From positions 1-58,029 of the forward strand of contig MCFE01000558.1 in the NCBI GenBank assembly GCA_002104905.1: DNA of 58,029 bases, written 5' to 3'. Under the pieces are notes generated by a model that did not search any database, was not told where the DNA came from, and saw only the letters and a program-made list of their open reading frames with translations. This stretch comes from Basidiobolus meristosporus CBS 931.73 (lineage: Eukaryota; Basidiobolomycota; Basidiobolomycetes; Basidiobolales; Basidiobolaceae). The stretch's first letter is position 1, and each line of letters opens with the position of its first letter. Made by a program: the position numbers and the translations under genes. Positions 57,303 to 58,029 of this stretch are shown one piece after another.

Positions 57303-57832
57303 GTAGGGGGGAGGAAAGTCACCAAGTGGTGAAATCTTTATTTACTTATGACAAGTATCTAAAGAAGCCAAGTTAATCTGAAGTTATTCCTAGAAAGCTA
57401 GGTCTGAGAGATATCTTCCTGGTAAGCCAGGTCTGAGAGTTGAGAGGCTGAGTGGTACTATATTTCCTAGTTAGCTAGGTCTGAGAGAGGTTTCCTGGAA
57501 AGCCAGGCCTGACAAGTGAGAATCTGAATATATCTGAGCTAAGTTATACTGGTTTGCGGTAGCTGAATTGTAGCCGGGATGGCCAGTAGACTGGGGGAAC
57601 TGAGATGTATTTCTGGGCGATCACTGGCCAAATTTACTGGGCAAATCTGGCCAATTAGCATTTCAAGGATTTCAGCCAATCAGAGCCTTTACTTTGCCCG
57701 ATGGTTGATCAAGCCATCTCCCAATGAGCACACATCAATTTATTAATCAAATTTAGTTGGATCCAGGATTTGAACCCACAACCATGGGTATGGAAGGGTT
57801 AGGGATAACCACAAGGCTAAGTGTTCTTGGTT
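57303..57832 (-). mobile_element. tRNA-derived SINE-like element (family C), full-length copy 2, terminal
   Basis: Almost identical to copy 1 (56102-56640), with the same tail, A-box-like and B-box motifs. Its 5' end at TTCTTGG is directly continuous with the terminal telomere repeat. It is the most distal insertion of the array. The tRNA-like head itself contains a telomere-like GGGTTAGGG on the + strand. Confidence 0.78.
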
Positions 57833-58029
57833 AGGGTTAGGGTTAGGGTTAGGGTTAGGGTTAGGGTTAGGGTTAGGGTTAGGGTTAGGGTTAGGGTTAG
57901 GGTTAGGGTTAGGGTTAGGGTTAGGGTTAGGGTTAGGGTTAGGGTTAGGGTTAGGGTTAGGGTTAGGGTTAGGGTTAGGGTTAGGTTAGGGTTAGGGTTA
58001 GGGTTAGGGTTAGGGTTAGGGTTAGGTTA
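57833..58029 (+). repeat. Telomere repeat array (TTAGGG)n at chromosome end
   Basis: About 33 copies of TTAGGG with rare variants (a five-base TTAGG near 57980 and at the very end). The G-rich strand runs 5'->3' to the right, so this is a true right-hand telomere and not an interstitial block. Confidence 0.97.

Noticed and set aside
57833-58029. Regular short repeats as a CRISPR array
   Set aside because: These are contiguous TTAGGG telomere units without spacers, in a eukaryotic genome.

Overview
The window is the end of a fungal chromosome. It terminates on the right in about 200 bp of TTAGGG repeat running 5'->3' outward. Genes are densely packed with short GT-AG introns (about 45-90 bp). 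Recognisable products are fungal or opisthokont: SLH1/ASCC3, ROM2-type RhoGEF with a CNH domain, MRP10, YIP5-like protein and ATM1. Intron-rich genes, an intronless beta-tubulin and tnp2-type transposon relics suggest an early-diverging fungus (Zoopagomycota or Mucoromycota grade), but I cannot place it more exactly from sequence alone.

Layout. Positions 1-2210 hold a decayed tnp2 (CACTA-like) transposase relic; an inverted partial copy lies at 51758-53330. Positions 3001-47068 are a conserved gene block: an atypical SDR oxidoreductase with an apparent frameshift, exosome nuclease DIS3/RRP44, a divergent SKI7-like HBS1 protein lacking its GTPase, a topoisomerase II-like protein that has lost its catalytic residues, eIF2B delta, the mitochondrial ABC exporter ATM1, a mitochondrial DEAD-box helicase, a basic poly-proline protein, a small cysteine/histidine protein, a RhoGEF, a DsbA/FrnE-like protein, SLH1/ASCC3, beta-tubulin, an arrestin-like protein, a membrane-anchored ZZ/EF-hand protein, MRP10 and a YIPF1/YIP5-like protein. 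A secreted Gly/Asn-repeat protein (48436-50340) is the last gene before the subtelomere.

The subtelomere (50655-57832) is the most unusual part. It is a head-to-tail array of about ten retroelement insertions, all with their 3' ends toward the centromere. Three families are present: a LINE fragment encoding reverse transcriptase, an ORF1-only family, and a tRNA-derived SINE-like family with A and B boxes. All share one 3' tail: an AATAAAG motif, a five-base-pair hairpin with a variable loop, then C-rich sequence ending CCCCTAA. That end joins each element to telomere-like TTAGGG. The arrangement is what target-primed reverse transcription from the G-rich telomere end would produce, with LINE, half-LINE and SINE sharing one recognition tail.

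Other points of interest are the apparently dead topoisomerase II paralogue with open exons, the divergent pairing of DIS3 with a SKI7-like exosome bridge, beta-tubulin changes at three benzimidazole-site positions, and an inferred 8-nt microexon in SLH1. DIS3, the SKI7-like protein and SLH1 all act in RNA or ribosome quality control, although they are not contiguous and may be neighbours by chance.
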